A DNA stretch of 30,623 nucleotides from CAZHDI01 sp964531285 (GTDB lineage Bacteria > Pseudomonadota > Alphaproteobacteria > JAJFIK01), in contig CAZHDI010000035.1 in NCBI GenBank assembly GCA_964531285.1, positions 1 through 30,623 of the forward strand, written 5' to 3'. The notes below the pieces were generated by a model that searched no databases, had not been told where the DNA came from, and saw only the letters and a program-made list of their open reading frames with translations. The position numbers were made by a program, and so were the translations under genes. How positions within the stretch are numbered: position 1 is the first letter of the stretch; every line of letters begins with the position of its first letter. Below are positions 15,113 to 23,106 of the stretch, one piece after another.

Positions 15113-16081
15113 ATGTCGCCGATGAGGTCGAGTGTGACAATGACGCCAGTAAAGATGACGCCAGTGAAAATGGCACCGGTAACGATGACACCGAAGCCGC
15201 CGCGGGCCGGCGGTTGGCGGATCTTGATCGTGTCCGGCGCGGCGCTGCTGCTGGCCGGATGCGGCATCGTTCAATCGGGGCATGTGGGGGACGGCCGTGC
15301 CGCCGCGCCCGCCAGTGCGCCGGTCTATGACGAGCCGGCGGCCCCGCAAGAGCGGACCCAGGCGCAGATGGCGGCCGCGGTGCGCGCTCAGCCCCGGCTT
15401 TTGGTGTGTGAATCCCGCGGCGAGGATTACGCTCTTTGCCCGGGCGACACCCGGGGCGGGGTGCGCCTTTATCGCCAGATCGGACGCACACCCTGCACCT
15501 TGAACGAAAGCTGGGGCTTCGACAGCCGCGGCGTCTGGGTCGACAAGGGCTGTGTCGGTGAATTCTTCCTCGCTGGGGATATTGGCGGCAATGCTGATCA
15601 GCCTGACCCGGCCCCCCAGACGCAGGCCGCCGCACGCCCGGCGCCCGCACCGGTTCCCGCGCCGGCGCCGGAGCCGGTTCGCCCACCCGAGCCCGTGCGT
15701 CAGCCTGCGCCCGAACCGGCCCCGCAGCCTGAGCCCGCGCCCCGGGCCCCGGTCGCGACCGCCTGGACGGCGCCCCTTGGCGGGACGCCCCGCTACGGTT
15801 CTTCCGCACGGGATCAGGCTGTCGGCGCGTGCCAGACCCATGCCGCGTCCTCCATGCGCGGCTTCGGCGTTGAAACCGTCCTGGTCGACCGTGTCCTGAC
15901 GATCAAGCCCGCCGGCGACGACGGTTATGAGGTCGCGGCCTATCTCAAGGCGCTGTATGACGAAGATGCGTATGAAGACTTTCTCGACGAACAGGGCACG
16001 GCACCGCCGGAGGTCATCTATGTGACCTGCACGGCACGCGCCGGCCGGGTCGCCCGGTTCTCCTATGTGGATCCGCGCTGA
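15113..16081 (+). CDS. DUF3011-containing lipoprotein
   Basis: A 322-residue predicted lipoprotein. Order: a repetitive N-terminus (MTPVK-type repeats, residues 10-29), a hydrophobic segment and lipobox LLLAGC (Cys50), a DUF3011-type domain at about 96-154 (VCESRGEDYALC, VRLYRQIGRTPC, SWGFDSRGVWVDKGCVGEF), a Pro/Ala/Glu linker at about 162-219, and a C-terminal domain with two cysteines and no recognised family. The start is uncertain: ATG at 15113 has GGGGG six bases upstream, while ATG at 15185 gives a normal-length lipoprotein signal (Cys26) but has no ribosome site. DUF3011 proteins are exported and their role is unknown. A clear terminator follows. Confidence 0.75.
   Translation: MSPMRSSVTMTPVKMTPVKMAPVTMTPKPPRAGGWRILIVSGAALLLAGCGIVQSGHVGDGRAAAPASAPVYDEPAAPQERTQAQMAAAVRAQPRLLVCESRGEDYALCPGDTRGGVRLYRQIGRTPCTLNESWGFDSRGVWVDKGCVGEFFLAGDIGGNADQPDPAPQTQAAARPAPAPVPAPAPEPVRPPEPVRQPAPEPAPQPEPAPRAPVATAWTAPLGGTPRYGSSARDQAVGACQTHAASSMRGFGVETVLVDRVLTIKPAGDDGYEVAAYLKALYDEDAYEDFLDEQGTAPPEVIYVTCTARAGRVARFSYVDPR
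15140..15199 (+). repeat. Four 15-bp tandem repeats, each carrying an in-frame ATG
   Basis: Units begin at 15140, 15155, 15170 and 15185 and encode MTPVK, MTPVK, MAPVT and MTPKP. The first two are nearly identical (ATGACGCCAGTAAAG, ATGACGCCAGTGAAA) and the others are diverged. Each unit holds a potential start codon for the DUF3011 lipoprotein; copy-number change would keep the frame. Confidence 0.85.
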
Positions 16082-16106
16082 TCGCGATGACGATGACTGC
16101 GGTCGG

Positions 16107-16135
16107 GCCGGCGCTTTCGGGCGCCGGCTTTTTTT
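16107..16135 (+). terminator. Rho-independent terminator after DUF3011 gene
   Basis: GCCGGCGC and GCGCCGGC form a perfect 8-bp stem with a six-base loop, followed directly by seven T residues, 26 bp after the stop codon. Confidence 0.93.
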
Positions 16136-16498
16136 GTGGGCGGCCATCCTCGTTTCGACGGATATTTAAGTGTTTGTACACCGATTGAGACCGCGCGCCC
16201 TTACCTGACAAGTCTTCATGAAATGATTTATTGTCATAAATGACAACTTACCTGGATTTTTGTGCTGCTAGACGAAAAAATCCAAGACAAAAAGAGTGTG
16301 CTGCACTGCAAAGCAACAGTTTATTGGAATCTGTCCACAGATATTGTGTGCGTTTTGCAACGCTGTGACCCAAAACGCAGTCGCCGCGTCTTGAATAGCC
16401 CGTGTTCGACTTAACGCGGTTTCAGGAGGTGGTTAGGCTGATCGATAAGGACCCGGAAGACGGGCGGGGTTCATATAAATCGTGGAGGAACGACGGGC
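16136..16498 (+). promoter_or_regulatory. AT-rich leader/regulatory region of first TonB-dependent receptor
   Basis: This region is clearly richer in A and T than its surroundings and has no coding signal. It holds a 7-bp-arm palindrome TTGTCAT-AA-ATGACAA at 16231-16246, an inverted repeat GGATTTTT/AAAAATCC at 16254-16283, and a 9-bp-arm inverted repeat TGCGTTTTG/CAAAACGCA at 16349-16379 with a 13-base spacer. GGAGG stands ten bases before the receptor ATG. No known riboswitch consensus was recognised and promoter hexamers could not be assigned. Confidence 0.6.
16223..16246 (+). promoter_or_regulatory. Shared receptor-upstream motif, copy 1
   Basis: ATGAT-N6-TCAT-N3-TGACAA, found with the same spacing before the second receptor at 19482-19505. 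It overlaps the TTGTCAT/ATGACAA palindrome. The half-sites recall Fur-type operators without matching the Fur consensus exactly. Confidence 0.55.
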
Positions 16499-19342
16499 AT
16501 GACCCAGGCACCCAATCACATTCGTTGGCGTTCGGCGCTGACGGCGGTCACCGCGCTCGGCACCATTCTGGCGCTCAGTCCGGCCTATGCCCAGGAGGCG
16601 GACGACGCGGTCGCGCAAAGCCGGTCGACCGGCATCGAGGTGATGACGGTGACGGCCCAGAAGCAGGAAGAAAACCTGCTGGACGTGCCGATCTCGGTGA
16701 CCGCCTTCGACTCCGGCGCGCTCGATGCCCGCCAGATCGATGCCTTCTCCGATCTGCAATTCGCGACGCCGAACGTGACCTTCACGAAGGGCAACTTCAC
16801 TGGCTCGAACCTCCAGATCCGCGGCATCGGGGTGACCGCGGTCGGGACCTCGGGCGATACCGGTGTCGGCATCCATCAGAACGACGTCTATCTGAATGCG
16901 CCGCGCCTGTTCGAGATCGAGTATTTCGATATCGAGCGGGTCGAGGTGCTGCGCGGTCCTCAGGGTACGCTCTATGGCCGGAACGCGACCGCGGGTACGG
17001 TCAATGTCATCACCGCCAAGCCGCTGCTGGATGAATTCACCGCCTTTGTCGAAGCGCAGTACGGCAATTTCGATCACCGCCGCATCAAGGGGCATGTGAA
17101 CACGCCGATCATCGAGGATGTGCTGGGCGTGCGCGTTGCCGGGATCTGGCTGGAGCGCGACGGCTATACCGAGAATATCTTCAACGGCGAGGATATTGAC
17201 GGGCGCGACCAATATGCGATCCGCGGTTCGCTGCGCTTCACGCCGACAGACCGCACGACTTTCGATGTGACGGTCGATTATCAGACCGAGGACAGCAACC
17301 GCTCGCGCGCGGTCAAGCAGCTGTGTAACCGCGACGAGTCCGCCATTCTCGGCTGTCTGCCGGACAAGCTGGCCTTCGAGACCACCAATGGCGACGCCAC
17401 GCTGGCCGGTCTGCTGACGACCGATCTGGTGCTTGGGCCGCTCGGCCTCAGCCAGTTCGGCGCGGGCTCCAACAGCACCTCGATCAATCCGAAGGACCTG
17501 CGCCAGACCAACCTGGATTTCATTCCCGAATATGAAGTCGACAACTGGGTCGTCACCGCTCAGGTCCAGCACGAGCTGACCGATGAGCTGACATTGACGG
17601 TTCTCGGCGGCTATTCGGAGGGCGATCTGGTGTCCCGCGCGGACTACAACAACACGGTCAACGATCCGGCGACGCTGCCGGCCGCGTTTCCGTTCGCGCT
17701 GCCCAACACGTTCGCCGCGCTGTATGCGGACGGCCTGTTTCCGATCTCCAAGATCACCGGCGGCAATTCGGGCGTCATCGGGCTGAACATCGACAACCGC
17801 TCGCCCTTCCTCGACGGTTACGACCAGTCCGCCACCAGCCACACGCAATACAGCGTCGAGGCCCGGATCAACACCGACTTCGACGGGCCGCTCAACTTCA
17901 TGCTGGCCGGGTACTATCTCGATTTCGAAGCCGACAGCGACTATTACGTCGTGTCGTCCGGGCTCGATTACTTCGCGGCCGTCGGCGCCGGAGCGGACGG
18001 CGTGGGCCTGGTGGCGCCATACTTCAACTCCGAGACCGATCTTTATACGCTGGAGTCCTACGCGGCTTTCGGTGAGGCGTATTATCAGCCGGTCGAGGAT
18101 GTGAAATTCACCCTGGGTCTGCGCTACACGGTGGACGACAAATTCGTGCGCGACCGTCAGCTGCTGTTCAACACGGCCGCGCTGATCGGCACCAGCAATG
18201 TGAACCCGATCCTGGCGACCCAGGTGGACGGCGATCCGGGCACGCCGGGCCAGCAGGAATACCGGGAAGACGATGTGACCTTCCGTGAGGTCACCGGGCG
18301 CTTCGTGGTGGACTGGACCCCGGAGGTGGCCTTCACCGACGATACCCTGGTCTATGCGTCCTATTCGCGGGGCTATAAGGGCGGCGGTCTCAATCCGCCG
18401 TTCGATCCGACCCTGTTCCCGAACACCGAGCCGGCGTTCGAGCCGGAATTCATCAACGCGATCGAGATCGGCACTAAGAACACCCTGTTCGATGGCCGTC
18501 TGCAGGCCAGCCTTGCGGGCTTCTATTACGATTATTCGGGTCTTCAGGTGTCGAAGATCGTCAACCGGACCTCGATCAACGAGAATATCGATGCGACCAT
18601 CTGGGGTCTCGAGGGCGAGTTCATGGCCGCGCCGGTCGACAACTGGCTTCTCAACCTGTCGTTCTCCTATCTCAACAGCGAGATCGGCGATGCGGAATCG
18701 GTGGATGGGCGCGACCCGACCAACGGCAGCGCGGACGTGACCCTGATCAAGGACCTGGCGACCACGTCGAACTGTATCGTCGAGCATAATGGCCTGCCCG
18801 ACCCGGTGACCGCCGGTCTGCTGCCGACCTTCACGGCGCTGGGCCTGCCTTACATTCCGGCCCAGACCGAAGGCATCGCCAATGCGGCCTTTTCGTCCTG
18901 CGACGGTCTTGCGGCGACTTTTGCCGGCGCCGGTTTGCCTTACACCGTCTCGGACGGCGTGCCGGCCGATCTGGAAGGCAACCAGCTCCAGAATTCGCCG
19001 GAATGGACCGTCAGCCTGGGCGCTCAGTACACCCACGAGTTCGAGGTGGGGGACACGCCGCTCTCGGTCGTGCCCCGGGTCGATTACTACTGGCAGGGCG
19101 ACATGTTCGCCCGGATCTTCAACCGGTCCATCGACCGCATCGAAAGCTGGGACCAGCTCAATGCGTCGATCACCCTCAACGGGCCGGAAGAGCGCTGGTA
19201 TGTCCGCGGGTTCGTCCAGAACCTGCTGGATAGCGACCAGATCACGGGTCACTACTTCACCGATCCGTCCTCGGGCAACTTCACCAATGTGTTCGTGCTC
19301 GAACCCCGGCTTTACGGCGTGACCGTCGGCGTCAATTTCTGA
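16499..19342 (+). CDS. TonB-dependent outer membrane receptor (first of tandem pair)
   Basis: A 947-residue receptor with a signal peptide ending near AYAQ (residue 32), a segment GIEVMTVTAQKQEENLLDVP starting the plug, plug motifs LQIRGIG and VEVLRGPQGTLYGRNATAG, and a 22-strand-type barrel ending in LYGVTVGVNF with the terminal phenylalanine used for barrel assembly. It imports a ligand across the outer membrane using TonB energy. Two cysteine pairs, 276/286 and 759/801, are probably in external loops and are conserved in the downstream paralogue. The start at 16499 has GGAGG ten bases upstream. Its own leader and terminator suggest a single-gene transcript. The ligand is unknown; iron complexes, vitamins or glycans are all possible for this class. 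Confidence 0.93.
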   Translation: MTQAPNHIRWRSALTAVTALGTILALSPAYAQEADDAVAQSRSTGIEVMTVTAQKQEENLLDVPISVTAFDSGALDARQIDAFSDLQFATPNVTFTKGNFTGSNLQIRGIGVTAVGTSGDTGVGIHQNDVYLNAPRLFEIEYFDIERVEVLRGPQGTLYGRNATAGTVNVITAKPLLDEFTAFVEAQYGNFDHRRIKGHVNTPIIEDVLGVRVAGIWLERDGYTENIFNGEDIDGRDQYAIRGSLRFTPTDRTTFDVTVDYQTEDSNRSRAVKQLCNRDESAILGCLPDKLAFETTNGDATLAGLLTTDLVLGPLGLSQFGAGSNSTSINPKDLRQTNLDFIPEYEVDNWVVTAQVQHELTDELTLTVLGGYSEGDLVSRADYNNTVNDPATLPAAFPFALPNTFAALYADGLFPISKITGGNSGVIGLNIDNRSPFLDGYDQSATSHTQYSVEARINTDFDGPLNFMLAGYYLDFEADSDYYVVSSGLDYFAAVGAGADGVGLVAPYFNSETDLYTLESYAAFGEAYYQPVEDVKFTLGLRYTVDDKFVRDRQLLFNTAALIGTSNVNPILATQVDGDPGTPGQQEYREDDVTFREVTGRFVVDWTPEVAFTDDTLVYASYSRGYKGGGLNPPFDPTLFPNTEPAFEPEFINAIEIGTKNTLFDGRLQASLAGFYYDYSGLQVSKIVNRTSINENIDATIWGLEGEFMAAPVDNWLLNLSFSYLNSEIGDAESVDGRDPTNGSADVTLIKDLATTSNCIVEHNGLPDPVTAGLLPTFTALGLPYIPAQTEGIANAAFSSCDGLAATFAGAGLPYTVSDGVPADLEGNQLQNSPEWTVSLGAQYTHEFEVGDTPLSVVPRVDYYWQGDMFARIFNRSIDRIESWDQLNASITLNGPEERWYVRGFVQNLLDSDQITGHYFTDPSSGNFTNVFVLEPRLYGVTVGVNF

Positions 19343-19360
19343 CGGCCACGCATCGGCGAT

Positions 19361-19431
19361 GCTCCGGCCTGGGGGGCCGGAGCGGGGGGCAGAAGGCTCC
19401 GCACCTGCGCGTGCGGAGCCTTCGTCGTTTT
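19361..19431 (+). terminator. Double hairpin terminator after first receptor
   Basis: GCTCCGGCC/GGCCGGAGC (19361-19383) is a 9-bp stem. AAGGCTCCGCAC/GTGCGGAGCCTT (19393-19422) is a perfect 12-bp stem with a CTGCGC loop, followed by CGTCGTTTT. The second is the likely terminator, though its T run is short. Confidence 0.78.
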
Positions 19432-19481
19432 GGCAAAGAGATGTGGTCCCTCACGGACGGCGCCGTTGCACAACAATGAAA

Positions 19482-19505
19482 ATGATAAAATATCATGACT
19501 GACAA
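19482..19505 (+). promoter_or_regulatory. Shared receptor-upstream motif, copy 2
   Basis: ATGAT-N6-TCAT-N3-TGACAA, spaced exactly as at 16223-16246. Here it contains the near-palindrome ATGATA-AAA-TATCAT. It lies 202 bp before the second receptor start. Confidence 0.55.
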
Positions 19506-19707
19506 TTCGTCGGTGTTGGTCCCTTGGTGGTAGGGACTGTGGCGATGAAGATACAACCGTGAAGATTTGGACATCCCGCCAGAGCCGAACACGGCGCAAA
19601 AGCATCACCCACCTTTTCAGGCCGGTCATGATTGAGGTCATATGGTGGCCGCTTAGGGGTCGGATCCGCTCGAAAGAGTGGCGGTAAATTGTTGGTGGAG
19701 GTGTGTC
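19506..19707 (+). promoter_or_regulatory. Leader of second TonB-dependent receptor
   Basis: About 200 bp without recognised coding sequence. It contains a short hairpin GTCCCT/AGGGAC (19519-19537) and ends in GTGGAGG, six to seven bases before the GTG start. No clear promoter hexamers or riboswitch were recognised. Confidence 0.45.
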
Positions 19708-22479
19708 GTGGTGGATTGGTCTGTTGCGAAGCGGTTGATGGCCGGCTCGGCTGTGGCGACCGTGATCGGGCTCGCGCCCGCATTCGCGCAGGACCCGCTG
19801 GATGTGGCGGGGATCGAGGTTTTGACGGTGACGGCGCAGAAGCAGGAAGAAAGCCTGCTTGATGTCCCGATTGCCGTGACCGCGTTCGACGCGGAGGCCC
19901 TTGACGCCCGCCAGATCGAAGAGTTCCAGGACATTCAACTCAACGTGCCGAATGTCAGCTTCACGACGACGAATTTCACGGGTTCGAACTTTCAGATTCG
20001 CGGCATCGGGGCGAGCGTGATCGCCACCTCCGCGGACAGCGGCGTGGGCGTCCATGTCAACGACGTCTATTTGAACAGCCCGCGTCTCAATGAAATTGAA
20101 TATTTCGACGTTGAGCGACTGGAAATTCTGCGCGGCCCGCAAGGCACCCTCTATGGCCGGAACGCGACTGGCGGTACCGCCAATGTCATCACCGCCAAAC
20201 CCGATCTGACCACGATCAGCGCCAATGTCGAAGGTCAGTACGGCAACTTCAATCATAAGAAGGTCAAGGGCTTCGTGAACGTGCCGATCCTCGACGATAC
20301 GCTGGGCGTGCGTATTGCCGGGATCTGGAACAACCGCGACGGTTTCATCGAGAACGAGTTCGACGGCGAGGATATCGACGGGCGCGATCAATACGCGATC
20401 CGCGGGTCGGTGCGCTGGACGCCGACGGCCAGCACGACCCTTGACGTGATGGCGTCCTATTTCAGCGAAGACAGCGACCGTGTCCGCGCGGCCAAGCAGA
20501 AATGTACGCGCGATCCGTCCGGTGTTCTCGGCTGTCTGCCGGGTGAGCAGGGCTTCGACGTGCCCAATGGCAATGCCACGCTGGCCGGTATTCTGACCTC
20601 GAACGAAGTTCTCGGGCCTTTGGGGCTCGGATCGCTTCTCGGTCCGGGCGGCGGCGCGAATGCGAACAATCCGGACGATATTTATACGGTCAACCTGGAT
20701 TTCCCGCCGCAATATACGTCGGATGAAACCTTCGTCATGGCGCAATTGCGTCAGGAGTTCCTCGACGATTACGAATTCGTCCTGCTTGCCGCATATCAGG
20801 ACACGTCGGTCGTCTCGAACCAGGACTTCAACAACACCTTTTCCGGCGATGCGCCGGGCGTGCCGGCGGCACTCCAGGTCGCGTTCCCGAACGTGTTCAA
20901 CACTTACTATTCCGGCGGGTCGTTCCCGGTATCGCAGGCCGACCCCAACAATGCCGGTATTGTCGGTGGGCGGATCGCGTATGAGACCCCGTTCCTCGAC
21001 GGCTATGACGAGTCGACGCTGTTCGCGGAGCAATACAGCATCGAAGCGCGCATCGCGTCGCAATATGACGGTCCGCTTAACTTCCTGGCCGCACTCTACT
21101 ATCTCGATTCAACGTCGGAGAGCGATTACTATGTGATCGCGAACCAGCTCGATTACTTTGCGCTGGTCGGCAGCGGCGTCGATGGCCTCGCGCTTGTCTC
21201 GCCCTTCTTCAACAACCGGACGGACGAGTATAATCTGACATCGTATGCCGCGTTCGGTGAGCTGTATTACGAGGTGACGGACAGCTTCAAACTCACCGGC
21301 GGTCTGCGCTACACGGTCGATGAGAAAGAGATTGTCGACCGCGAAGGTCTTTCTGATGGCGTGGCACCGATCGGAACCTCGAATGCCAGCGGGCTGATCG
21401 ATGATTTCCGGACCGATAGTGTCGAGTTCAACGAGTTTACCGGCCGCTTCATCGCGGAATGGACGCCCGAATTCGATTTCACGGACGACACGCTGATCTA
21501 TGCGTCGTTCTCGCGGGGCTATAAGGGCGGCGGGTTCAATCCGGCCAGCTTCCTGGGCACCGATGCGGCGACCTTCGATCCGGAATTCGTCAACGCGATC
21601 GAATTCGGCACCAAGAACACCCTGTTCGACAACCGGCTGCAGGCGAGCCTGACCGGCTTCTACTACGACTACAATGGGTATCAGGTCTCGCGGATCGCCA
21701 ACCGGACCGCGATCAACGAAAATGTCGACGCATCGATCTGGGGTCTTGAGGCCGAGTTCGTTGCCGCGCCGACATCCAATCTTCTGTTCAACATGGCCGT
21801 CTCGTACCTGAACACGAGCATCGGCGACTTCTCCACGATCGATCAGCGCGATCCGTCCGGCGGACGGTTCGATGTCACCCTTCTGAAGGACCTTCAGACG
21901 GCCGGTAACTGCGTGATCGAGCACAACGGGCTTCCCGATCCGGTGACCCTCGGTGTCGTGCCGCAAATTCAGCAGGCCGGTATTCCGTATATTGAGCGGG
22001 ACACGCCGGGCATCGGCAATTCGGCCTTCAGCAGCTGCGACGGCCTTGCCCAGTTCTTCGATGTCGCCAACCTGCCTTATGAGGTGACTGACGGCGTCGA
22101 GCAGAATCTGGAAGGCAACGAGCTGCCCAATTCGCCGAATCTGACACTCAGCTTCGGTGCTCAGCATACGTATGACTTCAATGTCAACGGCTACGACATG
22201 TCGCTTCAGTCGCGTGCCGATTATTACTGGCAGGGCGAAATGTATGCCCGGACCTTCAACACCGAGGCCGACCGCATCGAAGGCTTCGACCGGTTGAATG
22301 CGTCGGTCACGGTCTACGGCCCGGAGCAGCAGTGGTATGTGCGCGGCTATGTTCAGAATGCGCTCGATGATGACAGCATCACCGGTCAGTATGTGACCGA
22401 CTCAGCCACCGGGCTCTTCACCAATGTGTTCGCGCTCGACCCGCGGACCTATGGTGTGACCCTGGGCGTGAATTTCTGA
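19708..22479 (+). CDS. TonB-dependent outer membrane receptor (second of tandem pair)
   Basis: A 923-residue paralogue of the preceding receptor. The start is GTG at 19708 (GTG at 19711 is equally in frame), chosen because GGAGG stands six bases upstream and a normal signal peptide ending near AFAQ follows; no ATG is well placed. Plug motifs IEVLTVTAQKQEESLLDVP, FQIRGIG and LEILRGPQGTLYGRNATGG match the first copy closely, as do the barrel segments SRGYKGGGFNP and RADYYWQGEMYAR and the C-terminus TLGVNF. The cysteine pairs 266/276 and 735/777 keep the spacing of the first copy. Third-position bases look somewhat less GC-rich than in the first copy. Tandem duplication followed by divergence is likely; the ligand is unknown. 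Confidence 0.92.
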   Translation: MVDWSVAKRLMAGSAVATVIGLAPAFAQDPLDVAGIEVLTVTAQKQEESLLDVPIAVTAFDAEALDARQIEEFQDIQLNVPNVSFTTTNFTGSNFQIRGIGASVIATSADSGVGVHVNDVYLNSPRLNEIEYFDVERLEILRGPQGTLYGRNATGGTANVITAKPDLTTISANVEGQYGNFNHKKVKGFVNVPILDDTLGVRIAGIWNNRDGFIENEFDGEDIDGRDQYAIRGSVRWTPTASTTLDVMASYFSEDSDRVRAAKQKCTRDPSGVLGCLPGEQGFDVPNGNATLAGILTSNEVLGPLGLGSLLGPGGGANANNPDDIYTVNLDFPPQYTSDETFVMAQLRQEFLDDYEFVLLAAYQDTSVVSNQDFNNTFSGDAPGVPAALQVAFPNVFNTYYSGGSFPVSQADPNNAGIVGGRIAYETPFLDGYDESTLFAEQYSIEARIASQYDGPLNFLAALYYLDSTSESDYYVIANQLDYFALVGSGVDGLALVSPFFNNRTDEYNLTSYAAFGELYYEVTDSFKLTGGLRYTVDEKEIVDREGLSDGVAPIGTSNASGLIDDFRTDSVEFNEFTGRFIAEWTPEFDFTDDTLIYASFSRGYKGGGFNPASFLGTDAATFDPEFVNAIEFGTKNTLFDNRLQASLTGFYYDYNGYQVSRIANRTAINENVDASIWGLEAEFVAAPTSNLLFNMAVSYLNTSIGDFSTIDQRDPSGGRFDVTLLKDLQTAGNCVIEHNGLPDPVTLGVVPQIQQAGIPYIERDTPGIGNSAFSSCDGLAQFFDVANLPYEVTDGVEQNLEGNELPNSPNLTLSFGAQHTYDFNVNGYDMSLQSRADYYWQGEMYARTFNTEADRIEGFDRLNASVTVYGPEQQWYVRGYVQNALDDDSITGQYVTDSATGLFTNVFALDPRTYGVTLGVNF

Positions 22480-22509
22480 TCGCAGCACGCTGAAGCGGTA
22501 AGCCTTGAG

Positions 22510-22544
22510 ACCCCCGTGCCGGAAGCGGCGCGGGGGTTTTCTTC
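22510..22544 (+). terminator. Rho-independent terminator after second receptor
   Basis: ACCCCCG...CGGGGGT encloses GCCG-GAAG-CGGC, giving an almost continuous 12-bp stem with a four-base loop, followed by TTTTCTTC. It lies 31 bp after the stop codon and before the convergent hisI. Confidence 0.85.
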
Positions 22545-22573
22545 AATCCGGGCGGCGATTGCCCATAAAATAA

Positions 22574-22951
22574 TCAGGATGCGTCGGGTGCGCTCAGGAT
22601 CTCGATGCCGCCCGGCCGGACCGCATTGAAGAAACAGGTGGGGCGCCCGGTATGACAGGCCGGGCCGGTCTGGTCCACCAGGCACAACACGGTGTCGGCG
22701 TCGCAGTCATAGCGGAACTCCACCAGCCGCTGGACATGGCCCGAGGTTTCGCCCTTGCGCCACAGGGCCTGGCGCGACCGTGACCAATAGGTGACCCGGC
22801 CGGATGTCAGGGTTTCGCGCACGGCTTCGGGCGACATCCAGGCCATCATCAGCACGGCGCCCGAACGGTGATCCTGGGCAATGGCCGGAATGAGGCCGTC
22901 GGCATTGAAGCGGAGCGCGTTTACCGCATCTTCGATCAGGCGGTCGTTCAT
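22574..22951 (-). CDS. hisI: Phosphoribosyl-AMP cyclohydrolase HisI
   Basis: A 125-residue enzyme that opens the purine ring of phosphoribosyl-AMP, the third step of histidine synthesis. The metal sites are complete: DCDAD gives Asp82, Asp84 and Asp86 for magnesium, and Cys83, Cys99 and Cys106 match the 16- and 7-residue spacing of the family's zinc cysteines. WSRSRQALWRKGETSGH is the substrate-binding signature. The start at 22951 was preferred over 22960 because AGAGGG is then about nine bases upstream. No other his gene is adjacent, and no HisE domain is fused. Confidence 0.95.
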   Translation of the reverse strand: MNDRLIEDAVNALRFNADGLIPAIAQDHRSGAVLMMAWMSPEAVRETLTSGRVTYWSRSRQALWRKGETSGHVQRLVEFRYDCDADTVLCLVDQTGPACHTGRPTCFFNAVRPGGIEILSAPDAS

Positions 22952-23106
22952 GGGCGGCATCCCTCTTGCTTTACTCCTGAGCGGTACCGCATCGGAGGCA
23001 GGCGGCCAAGTCTGTGGAGGGGGCAGGCGGCTGGACGGGCGGTTCGCCTCGACGGGTCTTGGCCCGCTGTGGTAAGAACCGCACTGGTGAAGCAGGGGCG
23101 ACGACT

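Noticed and set aside
16250..16498. Possible cobalamin or other riboswitch before the first receptor
   Set aside because: No conserved B12-box or other known aptamer core was recognised; only inverted repeats can be supported.
16433..19252. 939-codon open frame antisense to the first receptor
   Set aside because: It mirrors the receptor's codons in GC-rich DNA, its protein is compositionally odd with no recognisable family, and the sense frame is clearly coding. The same holds for 19312-21063 and 21109-22167.
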